Positions 32,985 to 44,361 of a stretch of DNA of 64,000 nt are shown one piece after another. How positions within the stretch are numbered: the stretch's first letter is position 1; each line of letters opens with the position of its first letter. The DNA comes from Podocnemis expansa (Eukaryota > Chordata > Testudines > Podocnemididae): positions 12,873,403 to 12,937,402 of the forward strand of contig ML681981.1 in the NCBI GenBank assembly GCA_007922195.1, given 5' to 3'. The notes below the pieces were generated by a model. That model searched no databases. It worked only from the letters and a program-made list of their open reading frames with translations, and was not told the DNA's origin. Both the position numbers and the translations under genes were made by a program.

Positions 32985-34600
32985 TGTAGAAGTTAGGGAT
33001 GGAAGGGACCTCAGGAGATCATCTAATCCAATCCCCTGTTCAAAGCAGAACCAATCTCACCTAAATCATCCCAACCAGGGCATTGTTGAGCTAGGCCTTA
33101 AAACCCTTCAAGGATGGAAATTTCATCACCTCTATAAGTAACCCATGCTAGTGTTTTACCACCCTTTTAGTGAAAAAGCTTTTCATAATATCCAACCTAG
33201 ACCTCCCCACTGCAACTTGAGACCATTGTTCCTTGTTCTATCATCTGCCACCACTGAAAACAGCCTATTTCCATCCTCCCTGGAGCCCCTTTCATGTTCT
33301 GAAAGGCTGCTATTAATTCCAGGATGGCCACCACTCTTCATTTCTGCAGACTAAATAAGACCATTTCCCTCAGCTTAGCCCTGCAAATAGTGTACTGGCT
33401 AGCATCTCTGCTTAATATACAGATGGTCCTGGGTTCAAGTTTCAGGGGGTTGGACTTAATGCTCTCATAAGGTCTCTTCCAACCCTATGATTCTATCTAT
33501 TCTATTCAGTGGGTACAGCACAACATCAAAAGTCATGTGCTCCAGTTTGTCCACATCCTTCCTCTAGTGGAGGGTCCCAAAACTGGATATTATGCTCCAA
33601 ATGTGGCCTTGCCAGTGCCAAAGAGAGGGGAATAATCACTTCCCTTGATCTTCTGGCAGTGCTCCTACTAATGCAGCCCAATATACCATTAGCCATCTTG
33701 GCAACAGGGGCACACTGTTGACTTATATCCAACTTCTTCTCAACTGTAACCCCCAAATCCTTTTCTGCAGAATTGCTGCCTAGTCAGTCAATCTCCAGTC
33801 TGTAGCAGTGCATGGGATTCATTTGTCCTAAATGCAGGACTCTGCACGTGTCTTTATGGAACCTCATCTGATTTAGTTCAGTCCAATCCTCCAACTTATC
33901 TAAGCCACTCTGTATCCTATCCCTACTCTCCAGTGTATCTACCACTCCTCCCAGCTTAGTGTTATCAGCAAATGTGTTAGGGGTGAAAGCCACCCATTCT
34001 CCAGATAATTAATTAATCTGTTGAACAAAAACAGCCCCAAGAACAATCCCTGAGGCATCCTGCTTGATACCATCTGCCAACAAGGCATCAAGCTATTGAT
34101 CACAACCCATTGAGACCTAGCCAGCTTTCTATCCACAATATCATTCATTCATTCAACCCGTACTTCTGCAACTTGTTGCCAAGAATGCTGTGTATCAAAA
34201 GTTTTTCTGGTCAAAGTATGTCACATCTACCACTTTCTCCATATCCACAAAGTCAATCACCTCATCACAGAAGGCAATCAGGTTGGTCAGGCATGACTTG
34301 CCCGTGGTGAATTCATGCTAACAGTACCCAACCACTTTCCTCTCCTTCAAAATGGATTCCTTGGGGACCTGCTCTATGATTTTTCCAGGAACTGAGGTAA
34401 GACTCATTGTAGTTCCCTGGCTCTACCATCTTCCCTTTTAAAAGATGAGCACTATATATGTCTTTTCCCAATCATACGAGACCTCCCGAGATCACCACAA
34501 GTTTTCCAAGATAATGGGCAATGGCTCTGCAATCACATCTGCCAACTCCCTTAGTATCCTCAGCTCTAACCAAACACTAAATACATCTTTAAAAATTATT
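32985..34600 (-). mobile_element. CR1 LINE (CR1-D), old, inside DIRS-B
   Basis: On minus it carries CR1 ORF2 from the RT through the thumb to the 3' end: NPMHCYRLEID, FADNTKLGGVVDTLES (active site FADN), QQCAPVAKMANGILGC and HLEHNIQFWDP. Many stops and indels are present. It covers the region missing at the gap in CR1-A and is interrupted by a SINE. Confidence 0.88.
33382..33500 (+). mobile_element. tRNA-derived SINE with CR1-like tail
   Basis: The head contains an A-box-like TGTACTGGCTAGC and a B box GGGTTCAAGT (about 33432-33441). The tail GGGTTGGACTTAATGCTCTC and CCAACCCTATGATTCTAT is CR1-like. This head/tail structure is that of the turtle pol III SINEs mobilised by CR1. It interrupts CR1-D between CTCAGCTT and the continuation near 33515. 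Confidence 0.75.
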
Positions 34601-34707
34601 TACACTAGTTTTATAAATTGTTGAAGACTAAACTGAAGAGAAAGGAGAAGCTCCAGACACCAGAGATTCTGACTCTGGCCATGCAAGGGTAAGAAGAAAC
34701 TGGATAG

Positions 34708-34893
34708 CACTGTTCCCTCTAAGCTGTGCACATGTGTGCGCATACACAGGTCATGAAACCCATGCACACAACAAAATAAAGTGCACACAAAAAAATTCAA
34801 CAGTGCTAATATTGGTGCTCACAAAGAAATTTTTTTGTGTACACAAAGAAATTTTTTGCACACACAGCCTACAAATAATTAGAGGGAACTTTG
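34708..34893. mobile_element. hAT-like MITE, TTCCCTCTAA family, copy 2
   Basis: The ends CACTGTTCCCTCTAAG and TTAGAGGGAACTTTG are flanked by CTGGATAG (34700-34707) and CTGGAGAT (34894-34901), a 6/8 duplication. An internal GTGTACACAAAGAAATTTTT unit is duplicated. Confidence 0.75.
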
Positions 34894-34911
34894 CTGGAGA
34901 TAATGTTTGCC

Positions 34912-35395
34912 CCAGTGGTGTTGCTGGGGTGGGCCTCTGGAGGCCTCAGCCCACCTGAAACTCAGGGCCAGCCCCCAGTAGCATGCCTCTAAACTGTGCA
35001 GGGGAGCACTGTTGCAGCCCCATGCAGGGAACACTGCCTGGGCAGCTGGCAGCCACGGCCTGTACCCAACCAGAAGACAAAATGCTCAGAGCAGGGTCAT
35101 GCCGAGAGCCTCAGCCTGTGCCGCAGCCCCACTCTCCCTCTGGCGGCCAGGTAAGGGAGTGAGGGTGGGAGTCCTGGGGCAGGCATGCTGGTCCAGCGAG
35201 GAAAGGGCGTGGGGGAGGGGGTCAGCCTGCGGCAGCGGGGACCAGCAGCAGGACTGGGGCATTAGGGAAGGGCTCGGGGGGGGGGGGGGTTCGGAGGGGG
35301 CGGGGCCCCCGGGGGGGGGGGGGGGCGGGAACAGATCAGGGCCCCGGTGGCTGGTGGGGGCCTGCCCCCCCCAGTATTTATGTGTAGCGGTGCTC
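34912..35395. repeat. GC-rich insert with poly-G tracts
   Basis: It contains runs GGGGGGGGGGGG (about 35277-35289) and a longer G tract (about 35311-35324). Words such as GTGGTGTTGCTGGGG suggest a decayed member of the CAGGGGCGTCGCTGG hAT family. The open frames here are compositional. Confidence 0.5.
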
Positions 35396-35399
35396 CTGG

Positions 35400-35558
35400 T
35401 TTGCTCTGTCCCTTATTTTCTTGATGCAATATATAAGTAGAGCAGGGGCACAGATGTGAACCAACAGAGACTGCTCGCAACAATTCTGGTCTCAGACTCT
35501 TAGAGCACACGTGTACCACAGTAGAATACACCTAGGGACCAGTGCTCAAAGAAGAAAT
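35400..35558. repeat. DIRS-B right inverted terminal repeat
   Basis: The complement reads TTTGAGCACTGGTCCCTAGG, TGTATTCTACTGTGG and GCGAGCAGTCTCTGTTGG, aligned with 25590-25710. The outer AGTGCTCAAAGAAGAA edge is shared with the right end of DIRS-A. Confidence 0.65.
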
Positions 35559-35974
35559 AGTCAGTATGCTTTTAAAACAATATGGAAATCTTCCAAACTT
35601 GGTTTTATCCTCTTTAATAGGTCAAGTTAGGTATCTGGATAGATAGTGTGTAAGATCTTATACACATTCATAAAGAGCAAGAGGCTACTTGGAAAAACTA
35701 TGTATTTAGCAGTTAGCCTGGATGATATATATTTAACTTAGGATAGGTACTTAATGAATTTTGAGAAACATTAACAATAATTTTGAGACAAATCATGAGG
35801 GAATGCCAGAAGACTCAAGAAAAGATAGTGGAAAAGGATAGAATTTTATTAGCGGGTACCCCTTTGGGGTGGAGTTTAGTTGGGATTTCTGTTTAATTGG
35901 TTTGACATAAGAATGTAGATTGCATTGGTGTCAACCTCCTGACACTATCTAACTAAGCCACATACTGTATTACA

Positions 35975-36292
35975 GCGTATATCTACACTGCCTAGGTTTG
36001 AGTCCAAATCCACCTTCCATCCACACATAAATCAATCTGACTCAGGACCCTGATGGGTGTCCTAAGCCTAAATTCTGCTATGACTTGGCTCTAAACCCTG
36101 TTGTTTTGTAGTGCAGATGCACCTCAACCTGCAGACTCAAGTCGGAAGGTCTGTTGAGTGCACTGTGACTGTGTTAGCACAGTCTGGGTCCAGCAGCTGT
36201 AAACCAGGTTTACATTTAATGTAAATGCTCAGCCACGGGCTTGGAAATACAGAGTCCATGGCCCTGGGTTTCAGTGTAGTGTAAGCATACCC
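35975..36292. mobile_element. Harbinger-like MITE (TATATCTACACTG ends)
   Basis: The ends GCGTATATCTACACTG and AGTGTAAGCATACCC are inverted repeats. Flanks ACA and ATA give a 2/3 match to a 3-bp duplication. The TCTACACT terminal word is shared with 37837-39071 and 53124-53959. Confidence 0.55.
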
Positions 36293-36487
36293 ATACAGGT
36301 GATGGTCAATTAGATGGCAACCTGTAAGTGTTATTGCAAGGATGGTAGCTGGTAATGAACTAATGAAAAAAGGCCTTGTTTGTCAGCTGACTCACAGCAA
36401 GGACTTTCAATTTTCATAGCTCTTTTAGTTCACAGCAATTTGCAAACTGTTCAGGGGGTTGTAAGAGGAGTCTGATGACAGGAGGCT

Positions 36488-36830
36488 AGAATAATACTTA
36501 TTGGTTAACTGCTAGCATGGGAGTTAACCAGCAGTGAGGGCTCTCCATCTCCATGGTGACGGCACTGGGCCATGACAGAAGCTGCGGCACTAAAGCTGCC
36601 ACCCAGGGAGGCTGAGGCCCTGGTGCAGGCTCTGCAGAGAGCCCCTCTTCAAAACACTGGGAACCAGTGCTCTGAAACGGGGGTCTCCCACATAGCTGGG
36701 TTTGAGGTGCTACCCCACGGCTGAGGGAAGGGGGCTGAAGTGGAGGGAGGGATACAAAATATCGGTTAAATGGTTAACTGATATAATTTTAATAGCTTAA
36801 ATGGTTACCCTTTGTAACCAATATTTACAT
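36488..36830. mobile_element. hAT-like MITE with GGTTAAC terminal repeats
   Basis: The left end AATACTTATTGGTTAACTGC and the complement of the right end (AAATATTGGTTACAAAGGG) match. GGTTAACTGATA and ATGGTTACC repeats lie near the right end, resembling subterminal repeats. The exact boundary is uncertain. Confidence 0.45.
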
Positions 36831-37041
36831 CCTGGCTGTAGCCCTAAGAAAACATTTTATACATTTTTCTCAGTAATAAGAATTATGAGATTCTTTAAAA
36901 TACAGACATTTTGACTTTGCATTGCAACGTCTAATACCTACTTTCTGACAGTAGATGGTGCTAAATCTAACCATAATGAATCTAAAAAAAGGGCCCAAGG
37001 GTACAAATTTAAACATTCATGTCATTAAAAAGTTAAGTAAG

Positions 37042-37130
37042 CAAGGAGTCCTGTGGCACTTAAAGACTAAGTGCCACAGGACCCCTTGCTTATTTTGCTG
37101 AACTAGACTAACCGGCTGCCCCTTTGGAAC
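37042..37130. mobile_element. Foldback Penelope-like repeat, copy F3 (89 bp)
   Basis: CAAGGAGTCCTGTGGCACTTA and its complement TAAGTGCCACAGGACCCCTT face each other across five bases, then the tail GCTGCCCCTTTGGAAC. The copy is flanked by a perfect 17-bp duplication TTAAAAAGTTAAGTAAG (37025-37041 and 37131-37147). Confidence 0.9.
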
Positions 37131-37836
37131 TTAAAAAGTTAAGTAAGTTTCTCTTATAGTGATTTAGTGCTATTGTACATATTGCATATTACAACTAAAG
37201 CTGCAGCAGGCCTAAAGTGGTGTCAAACCAGTGATTTTAAATGATGGTATCCAGCATGTGCCATTTTCAGTTAATTATACTGTATAATTTGTTTCCAATC
37301 TAGATCTATGTGCCCATGTTCTCCTCTCCACTGTCCAAAGAAAAAGATAGTAAACTGCACCTGGAGAGTTTCCAGACCAGTAGAGACTCCTCCGCATTCT
37401 CCCATGCTCCTAACAACATCCCACACCCTGACTCAAATTAAAAACCTCTATCTTTCCACAGGACAGGGGCATGTTGGCAGAACCATCTCTGAAATGTTAC
37501 TGTCCACAGCACCACTGCCATTTATTGTAATTTGGACAGAAAGGTTAGGGAATCTTTTTGGCTGAATCTCAAGACATTTTGCCTCAACATGTACCTAGCA
37601 TTGTTCTCCCTGCCCGCCCATGATAAAGATTGAACATGTGAATATCACTAATGACTACCAATCCTGCTGTTACTGTCATCTAACATAACATCCTTGGACA
37701 CTATAAAACAAGATAAACAAGCTGTCTTTGCCCTTTGATTAACAATCCACAATTCTGAGTTTCTTCAGGATAATTTGTGAACTGTGAGATGAGTTTATGA
37801 TTGGCCATTCAGAGCAGGGCTGGATTTACACTTTAT

Positions 37837-39071
37837 GGAAACGTCTACACTTAGACTTGAATTCAAATTGATGACAGTCTATTTGAATTTAATTAAGTGC
37901 ATGGCCACACTCACTTTTCTCAATTCAAACTGAGGAACTCCTCAGTTCGAATTGATGAAAGCTGACTTTGAATTGATCAAACCTTGTTTGACTTTGAATT
38001 CCGGGTCAATTCAAAGCCAGTAGTTCGAATTGACCCAGTGTGGCCATGTCAGTTTGAACTCACCAAGTTCAAACCTAGAAGGGTTGATCTTCACCCTGGG
38101 AGGAAGACCAGCCCTATAGCACCTGGAGCCAGCAGCCCCAAAGGTACCTCCACCCCACCCCAGCCAGATCAGGCTAGGGGGGCAATGGGATTCCTGCCCC
38201 CTGGCTCGGGACAGGAAACTCAGCCCCTGTTCCAGCCCCGCTGGCTGCGTGCGGGGAAGGCACCCCCACGCGCCACTGCATCCTGGCTGGCCACATGCAG
38301 GGAAGGCAGCCCCATGCATGGCTGCATCCCTGCTGGATGTGCATATCCAGCAGGGATGCAGCAGAGCATGGGGCTGCTTTCCCTGCATGTGGCCAGCTGG
38401 GTGGGAGCCACGTGCAGGGGTGCCTTCACCATGTGTGGCCAGCCGGGCAGGAACTCCATGGGGGGGGTGTCCTTTCCCAGCACTTGGCTAGCGGGCGCAT
38501 GGGGATCCCTTCTCCACCATCCCACTGAGCTGTCAGCACGGGGCCAAGGAATTCGCCCCCCCCCCCATAGTGCAGTCGGGGCAGGGGAGAAGGGATTCCC
38601 CTGGCCAGCGCTGACAGCGCAGGGTGGGGGAATCCCTTCTCCCCCCACCCCCACTTTGGTGTGGGGGTGCCCTGGCCCCAGGGACCCCTGGGAGGGGAAA
38701 ACATCCCTTGCCAGGCTCCTGCCTTCTGAGCCTGGCATGGGGAAAAACATCCCCTGCACAGGTCTAGATGCACCGTGGCTAGAGCTGGGCAGGGGATGCT
38801 TTTTCCTCTGCTGGGCTCAGAGTGCTGGAGCCCGACAGGGGATTCGGTGGTGGCTTGGCCCTTCCAGGAGGCCATATTGCCACACCTCCCATGGTGCCCC
38901 TCCTCCAATTCAAATTAGCAAGTCCAGTTCATGGACATGCTAATTTGAATTGGAGTTTCTTGTGTGGCCATGTCAATTCGAATTGACTCAATTCAAACTA
39001 ATAATTATTAGTTTGAATTGACTAATTCAAATTTAGTCATTCAAATTGACATGCTAAGTGTAGACACAACC
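37837..39071. mobile_element. PIF/Harbinger-like non-autonomous element, 1.2 kb
   Basis: Terminal inverted repeats GGAAACGTCTACACTTAG and CTAAGTGTAGACACAACC, with a 3-bp duplication TAT (37834-37836 and 39072-39074). Both ends carry arrays of GAATTYRAATT-type palindromes (TCAATTCGAATTGA). The GC-rich centre holds a hairpin with arms of about 55 nt (38286-38340 and 38343-38397). No transposase is present. The 319-codon frame here lacks any domain and is compositional. Confidence 0.8.
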
Positions 39072-40955
39072 TATGTGCCTCTAGGCACACAGAGCATCTT
39101 CAAGCCCCCTCCTTCCTCCCTCACCAACTGCAAGTTTTCCATGGGTGGAGGAGGCAATGGGGTAAAGGGAGGGCTGGCCAGGCTAGCTCCACCCAGGAGA
39201 AGGGGGAGAAGGGCTGGGTGCCCAGCTAGGCCAGCTCCGGGTGGAAGGAATCTGCTCACCCTGGTCTCCAGCTCCTGGCCTGTCCAGGGGATGGGGCTTC
39301 AGAAGGAAAAGGAGCAGCAGAGCCATGGGCCCAGGAGAATGGAACTTGAGCACAAGGTGGAGCCACAGTTCTGGTGTTCATGCAGGGCCCCCAAATTGCC
39401 TGGGGCACTTGGGCAAGGATATCCTTGACCCGTGCAGTAAACTGCCACTCTTTAGGCACCCCTAGAACACCATTGCCTCTAGGCATGTACCTACTGTGCC
39501 TAATTGGAAATCAGAGTATTTATGAAAGGTAAGCATTTAGGTCCTTTGACCAGATAATGAGCACATTGTAATCATTGCCTCTTTTCTACTCACACCTTGG
39601 ATTCACTACGGTGTTGTGGACACAAACCTTTGTCTGAAACTGCCTCTGGGAGGATGCTCTGTGTGCTACTACTCAGGCAAGGGATGTGTTTCAAATCCTA
39701 TCTCCTAAGGCTCTAGCAGTTGATGAGTGTGCTCCATACCTACAGCAACCATGCACATCCCATGGTCCCTAGCCATCTGGTCTCCATTGCTGCTGCAGTA
39801 TGTTGATTCCTCACCTAGTAACCTTTATTCCTCTGACAAAGAAAGAAGCAACAAGTTCACTATTAGCAAATTCATTATACTGCCCTCTATTGACTTATTA
39901 CTGCTCAGAGATTTATCACAATATGTTATATATTGAGGCACTGCTTCAGCAAAGGGCCTAAGCATGCGTTAACTCTCTCTTTGCTGAGCCTAGGGGAAGA
40001 TGACCTTTGTGGCTGGGTGTTTATATTCCTTTGTAACTTCAAAATTATTACATGAAATAGTTAGTTTATTTATTTCAAACATGTTACCATTAATTGGGCT
40101 TTAACTGCATCAGTTTCACAATCAGAAGAACCTGAAGGATTCTGAACTAGCAGAGTTGAAAGTAATCTACTAAGTAACTGGAAAGTAAGGGCATATTATG
40201 TGCATTTCTCATATCAATTGAAGTTTAAATAATATCTTGGAAATCAACATGCATCACTTTAAGATTAAAGAACTGCTTCTTCAGGGAAGAATTATATTAA
40301 AATAACAGAGGTGTCGGGTGGGAGAGGGATGTTTGACAAATAAGTAGTTTATGGGCTGCGGCAAAGACATGATTATTTACTGGCACCAGCAGATTTTACT
40401 ATAATCAATAGAAATTGTTTTGATAGTTGTCTGGGCAATTTACAAACATCAGCAGAGTATGAAAGGCAGTTTACTGTTACTTTCAAATTGTACGGTTAAA
40501 ACACATTACTCTGTCACAGAAAGTATATTTCCACACAGGTATATAAATACCTAACTACTTCATACTTTTATTTTCAAAAAAATTTACAAGAGGAAATATG
40601 AATTCCCTAAGATACCATTGTTGGTGATTCCTCAGAGTTTGAGGATGACTGTCATCCAGTAACATGATAGCCAGCATGGGCAGTGGGAATAATATGTCAT
40701 AAGAGGCTAATCATCCCTAGTGCAGCCACCACCAACACGCTGCCACCATGTGAGCCATGGTGGACCTGCCTCATCCCTTCTGCACTCCCGCACCCCTGAT
40801 TGCTCATTGCATGTCGCCTGTGGTGGAGCTCAGAACTCATGTGGGTGGCCTGAGCTCAGGACTGTTCTGGGTGCTGTCCTGGCATGGACACCGGCCAGAG
40901 ACTGGCACTATCCAAGGTTCAGGGCTGCTGTAGGGACTGGGGCTGCCCCAGGCAC
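39072..40955. other. Intergenic, GC-rich patch then AT-rich DNA
   Basis: 39072-39480 is GC-rich with no recognised motif. The rest is unique-looking AT-rich sequence. Confidence 0.45.
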
Positions 40956-40959
40956 TGGC

Positions 40960-41800
40960 TGGAATTCAGGGTTGTGCCAACCCAGGGAGTGGGGGCCTTT
41001 GGGCAGAAAGGGTAGCATGGGACTTTGGTCAGAAGGGGTGGGGAGAGGATCCAGCCTTCCCAAGGAGGGTGCACATGCTGTTCACGATAGCTGATTATTG
41101 CTGATGGATGCAAAGGTGACTAATGAGTCCTACCTGTGATCCACAGACCTTGTCACAGTTGAGGCAGCCATTTTCCAATGGCAAGGGAGGATCTGGATTA
41201 AGTCAGGCTGTGACACATTCTTTCTTCTTTTTCCATTTTTCCATTTCCTCTTGTCGCTGAAGGATCTCATAATACTGGCATCCTTTCCCTTTTGGTCAAT
41301 TGAGGGATGGGGTATTCCATCTGTTTATGTCAATATTGGACTTCTTCACATTGGCTTTGAGGGTGTCTTTGAAGAACTTTATTTTGCCTGCCCCTTGACC
41401 CCTAGCCATAGTTCAGTTGTGAAAACACACCAGGCTTCAGGAGTCAGCTTTCTGGAGTTTGAGGAACATAACCAGCCCGAGCTGATGCTGGATGACCATA
41501 ACTTAAGTACTAGAGGTTTTGGCTTGTGACAGAACACTGATATTGGTGCTGTGCATTTGTCATCCCTCTTGATTTGGAAGACATTTTGGCAGCACTGTTG
41601 ATATCTTTCAAGAACCCTGAAGTTTCTTTAATATGTTACCCAGGTTTTAGCACCATAGAAGACAACAGGAATATAACTATGGACTGGTTCACAAGAAGCT
41701 TGATTTGATTCTTCATCTTATGATCTTCAAAGGTACATTTTCTCAAGCATCTTATAGTTGCACTAGCACATTTTAGCTGTGTTGAATGAGGTATCATAAA
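40960..41800 (-). mobile_element. Non-LTR retrotransposon remnant (not CR1) with C2H2 finger
   Basis: On minus, near 41600-41680, it reads a pattern like ETWTVYRRHIKRLERFHxR (here KTWVTY and FRVLERYQQCCQ). Further along is KIKFFKDTLKANVKKSNID, and at the end a C-x2-C-x12-H-x3-H zinc finger (41104-41166, starting CLNC). This order (post-RT helices, then a C2H2 finger) is known from another LINE clade in vertebrates. Stops and frameshifts abound. The clade is not assigned. Confidence 0.6.
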
Positions 41801-44100
41801 ACCTATTCAACTAGAGTCAGATGCTGACCAGGAACTGGGGTGGGGGGCTGGTTGGGAATTAAAAACAAAAATTACTGGGAAGTTCAACCTATTTGTGGAA
41901 TTTCTTCATTTATTTTATGTAATTTAAAAAAATCTAAAATTAAATTTTTGTTTAGGTCACAAGTCACACTAAAAGTAAAGAACATTTAAATATAAAAATA
42001 AACTGTTTAAATAGACAAGAAAGAAAAGGTTTAAACATAAAAAGAAATATTTAAATACTGATGTTCCAGCTTCAGTATTTTCAGGATCTTGATTAGATTT
42101 AGTTTTATAGTATTTGATTGCCTTCCACAACAGGAAAGTCCCTAACCCAGAATGTTTTGCACTGTATCAGGACCTCCTAAGGAACTTATTCAAATAGTGA
42201 TGTTTCATTAACTTGTCTCTTTACTACACGATAATAGGAAAGAAAGCACAGCACATATGAAAAGTACATTGGAAATATGAGACTACTGTTAGACATTTAT
42301 TACCTGAGCCAGATGGCAATATAGTCTTTTTTATTATTAAAAAGTAGAGCAATAAAGAGAAACTTTATAATTTGGAATAGCATATAGGGGAACTCCAAAG
42401 AATAAGGTAATGTTTTCATGGCTCCTGAAAGCCTAGTTCAGTTGTCAGCTTTGCTTGCCAGTCACATAGTTTTATTTTCCCAGCAGTTCATTAGCTCCCA
42501 CCCTGTCCCAGAAAAAGTAACTATTCTCTTTGTATAAGGTCAGATCTCAAGTGCAAGCAAAACAAGCAGCCACTTGTGCTTTACTTGGGGAGCAGTGGAA
42601 CGGGACGTCTACTATGCAAGCTCTAGAACTTATGAGTGAACCTTATCCCTTCTCTGTCAGTTAGAATGGAGGGAGAAGGTAGCTACTTACTGCAAATTTC
42701 CTTTCTGGTTCCAATGTAAGACACCTCCCCCTACCCCCAAACTGTAAAATCAGACCTGTTTCAGTTTTATTAGGAAAAATACTAAGGCTTCTGCTTCTTC
42801 ATTGGCAAACAAACTTTTGACACAACTATCTTCCTGCGCACTTCCTGTGTGCCCTGATACAAACTGGGAGGGGGAAAGGAGCAGTTTGCCCTCTTTCTAT
42901 GTATTATATAGTAAATTCTTGATAGTGTGCTGCTCTACTCTCTCTTAGATTACACCACCTGTCCCAATGATGAGACAGGATAGCCAAAAGAGTCTTAAAT
43001 CCACAATTTTGTTTCTTCAATGTGTTATCCCTTCAATTTGGAAAGGTGGCTGTAAGATTTCAATCAATATATCAGGAGCTCCCATATTTACTGGTGTCCA
43101 CAAGAGATATATGCATGTCAATTTGATCGAGTGCTCTTAAATTTTTTAAGGTCAATAAACTGTCCTTTCAAGTTTCATAGTGTCCTCAGACTATTCTGCA
43201 ACATATTTACTATTTATATTTTGTCTTCCACCTTCTTATTCCTTCTGTCAGATTTTGCTGGTTGCATAACAAAATTAGAATATTTCTCTGCTATCTTTAC
43301 CAACTTAATTTTTTGTGATAAAAGAACAGGTCTCCTCCTCTTTCCTGATTAGTTACTTATAAGGCATGTTTGCAAAGTGCATATTTGGCAAATAGGTAGG
43401 TGCTGCCAGTTCACTGCTGAAACAATCTCTGATAAGTAAATGTACTTGATGCAATGGGACTTTCTAGTCACAAGAGAGGAGAATTAGACTGTAACATTTC
43501 TGGTTCAAAAATAGTGCCTAATTCTGCTTCTTTTGAAGTCATTGGCAGCTTTTAGATAACTCGTTATAGCTGTACATCATGTGCAAGCATATAGGAATCT
43601 GTGTGGTACATGCTCTAACCTCTGCATGTGCAAATTTTAGAATTTGTACACGCAAAACCCATTTGTCCCTGTGGCTTTTGCAGATACACCAAAGAATTAG
43701 AATTGAGCTGCTGCATACACAAAGATTTGCATCCACAAAGTGTATGTGTATATATATGTGTACACAATTTTGCAAATGCCAAGTAGGCTAAATATTTGAC
43801 TCAAAGGACCCTATGCTTCCCTGCATTGTAAAACACAGAGAAGATGCAGAAAGAGTAAGAAAAAGTAGATAGCCCTCTGAGCTTTTGGAAGAGGAAATAA
43901 AGCAGGGTACTCCTCATCACTCTGAGCAAATTGAAGTCGAAGCACCTCTGTGTCAATTTCAGGCAGTCAAGTAGGGTCAGTGAACAGCAGGTGTATGCAG
44001 CATGTTTCTGCCAGACCCTGGGCATATGTATATATAAGTTAAATATGGTGTTATGCTTGCATCCAGGTATGTCTGCTCAGCAATCAACGGTGTGACTGCA
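41800..44100. other. Intergenic, no recognised feature
   Basis: AT-rich DNA with no gene-like frame or repeat boundary recognised. Confidence 0.5.
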
Positions 44101-44307
44101 GATTGTGTAGCCACACTCACACTGGTTTTAACCTAACTGACAAGGCTGGAAGTATCAATGGAGACCCTACAGCACAGGCTGAACAAGCCCATCCAGTACA
44201 TTGGTGTAGCAGGAAGGCACGGCTCCCCTCAGAGGTAGGCCAGAGGGTTTTGCCTGTCAGTAGAAGGGCGGAGCCCGAGCTGGCCTGTCAATCAGGCTGG
44301 AAGCAGA

Positions 44308-44337
44308 GGGGCGGGACAGGAACAGAAAGTATAAAAA
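44308..44337 (+). promoter_or_regulatory. GC box and TATA box of a repeat-type promoter
   Basis: GGGGCGGGAC (44308-44317) lies just upstream of TATAAAAA (44330-44337). A second GGGCGGAGCC lies about 50 bp further up. This spacing is that of a functional pol II promoter, with the start expected near 44360. The context suggests an LTR-type or element promoter. Confidence 0.6.
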
Positions 44338-44361
44338 GGGAGGCTGTCAGCTCAGTTGAGC

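Larger units (their letters stand above)
25555..35558 (-). mobile_element. DIRS-B: old, heavily interrupted DIRS element
   Basis: The left end (from about 25555: TGTATTCCACTGTGGCTATG, GCAAGCAGTGTCTGTTGATC) is matched in reverse complement at the right end (about 35400-35558: CAACAGAGACTGCTCGCAAC, CACAGTAGAATACACC). A terminal-like copy near 25815-25915 (TATTCCACTATGGATG, TCTTCTTCAAGTGCTGG) corresponds to the internal complementary region. Between them, on the minus strand, lie remnants of gag, RT and recombinase. Nested insertions (three CR1 pieces, one SINE, several hAT elements) bring it to 10 kb. Confidence 0.75.

Noticed and set aside
33382..33500. A functional tRNA gene
   Set aside because: Only a B box and a loose A box are present, no cloverleaf forms, and the segment continues into a CR1-like SINE tail.
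37042..37130. Foldback copy F3 as a microRNA precursor
   Set aside because: The stem is a transposon arm pair with target duplications and other genomic copies; no independent evidence of processing.
37984..38943. 319-codon frame and its 179/160-codon minus-strand partners
   Set aside because: They lie wholly inside a Harbinger-like element with inverted and tandem repeats. No domain is present and all strands are open because of base composition.
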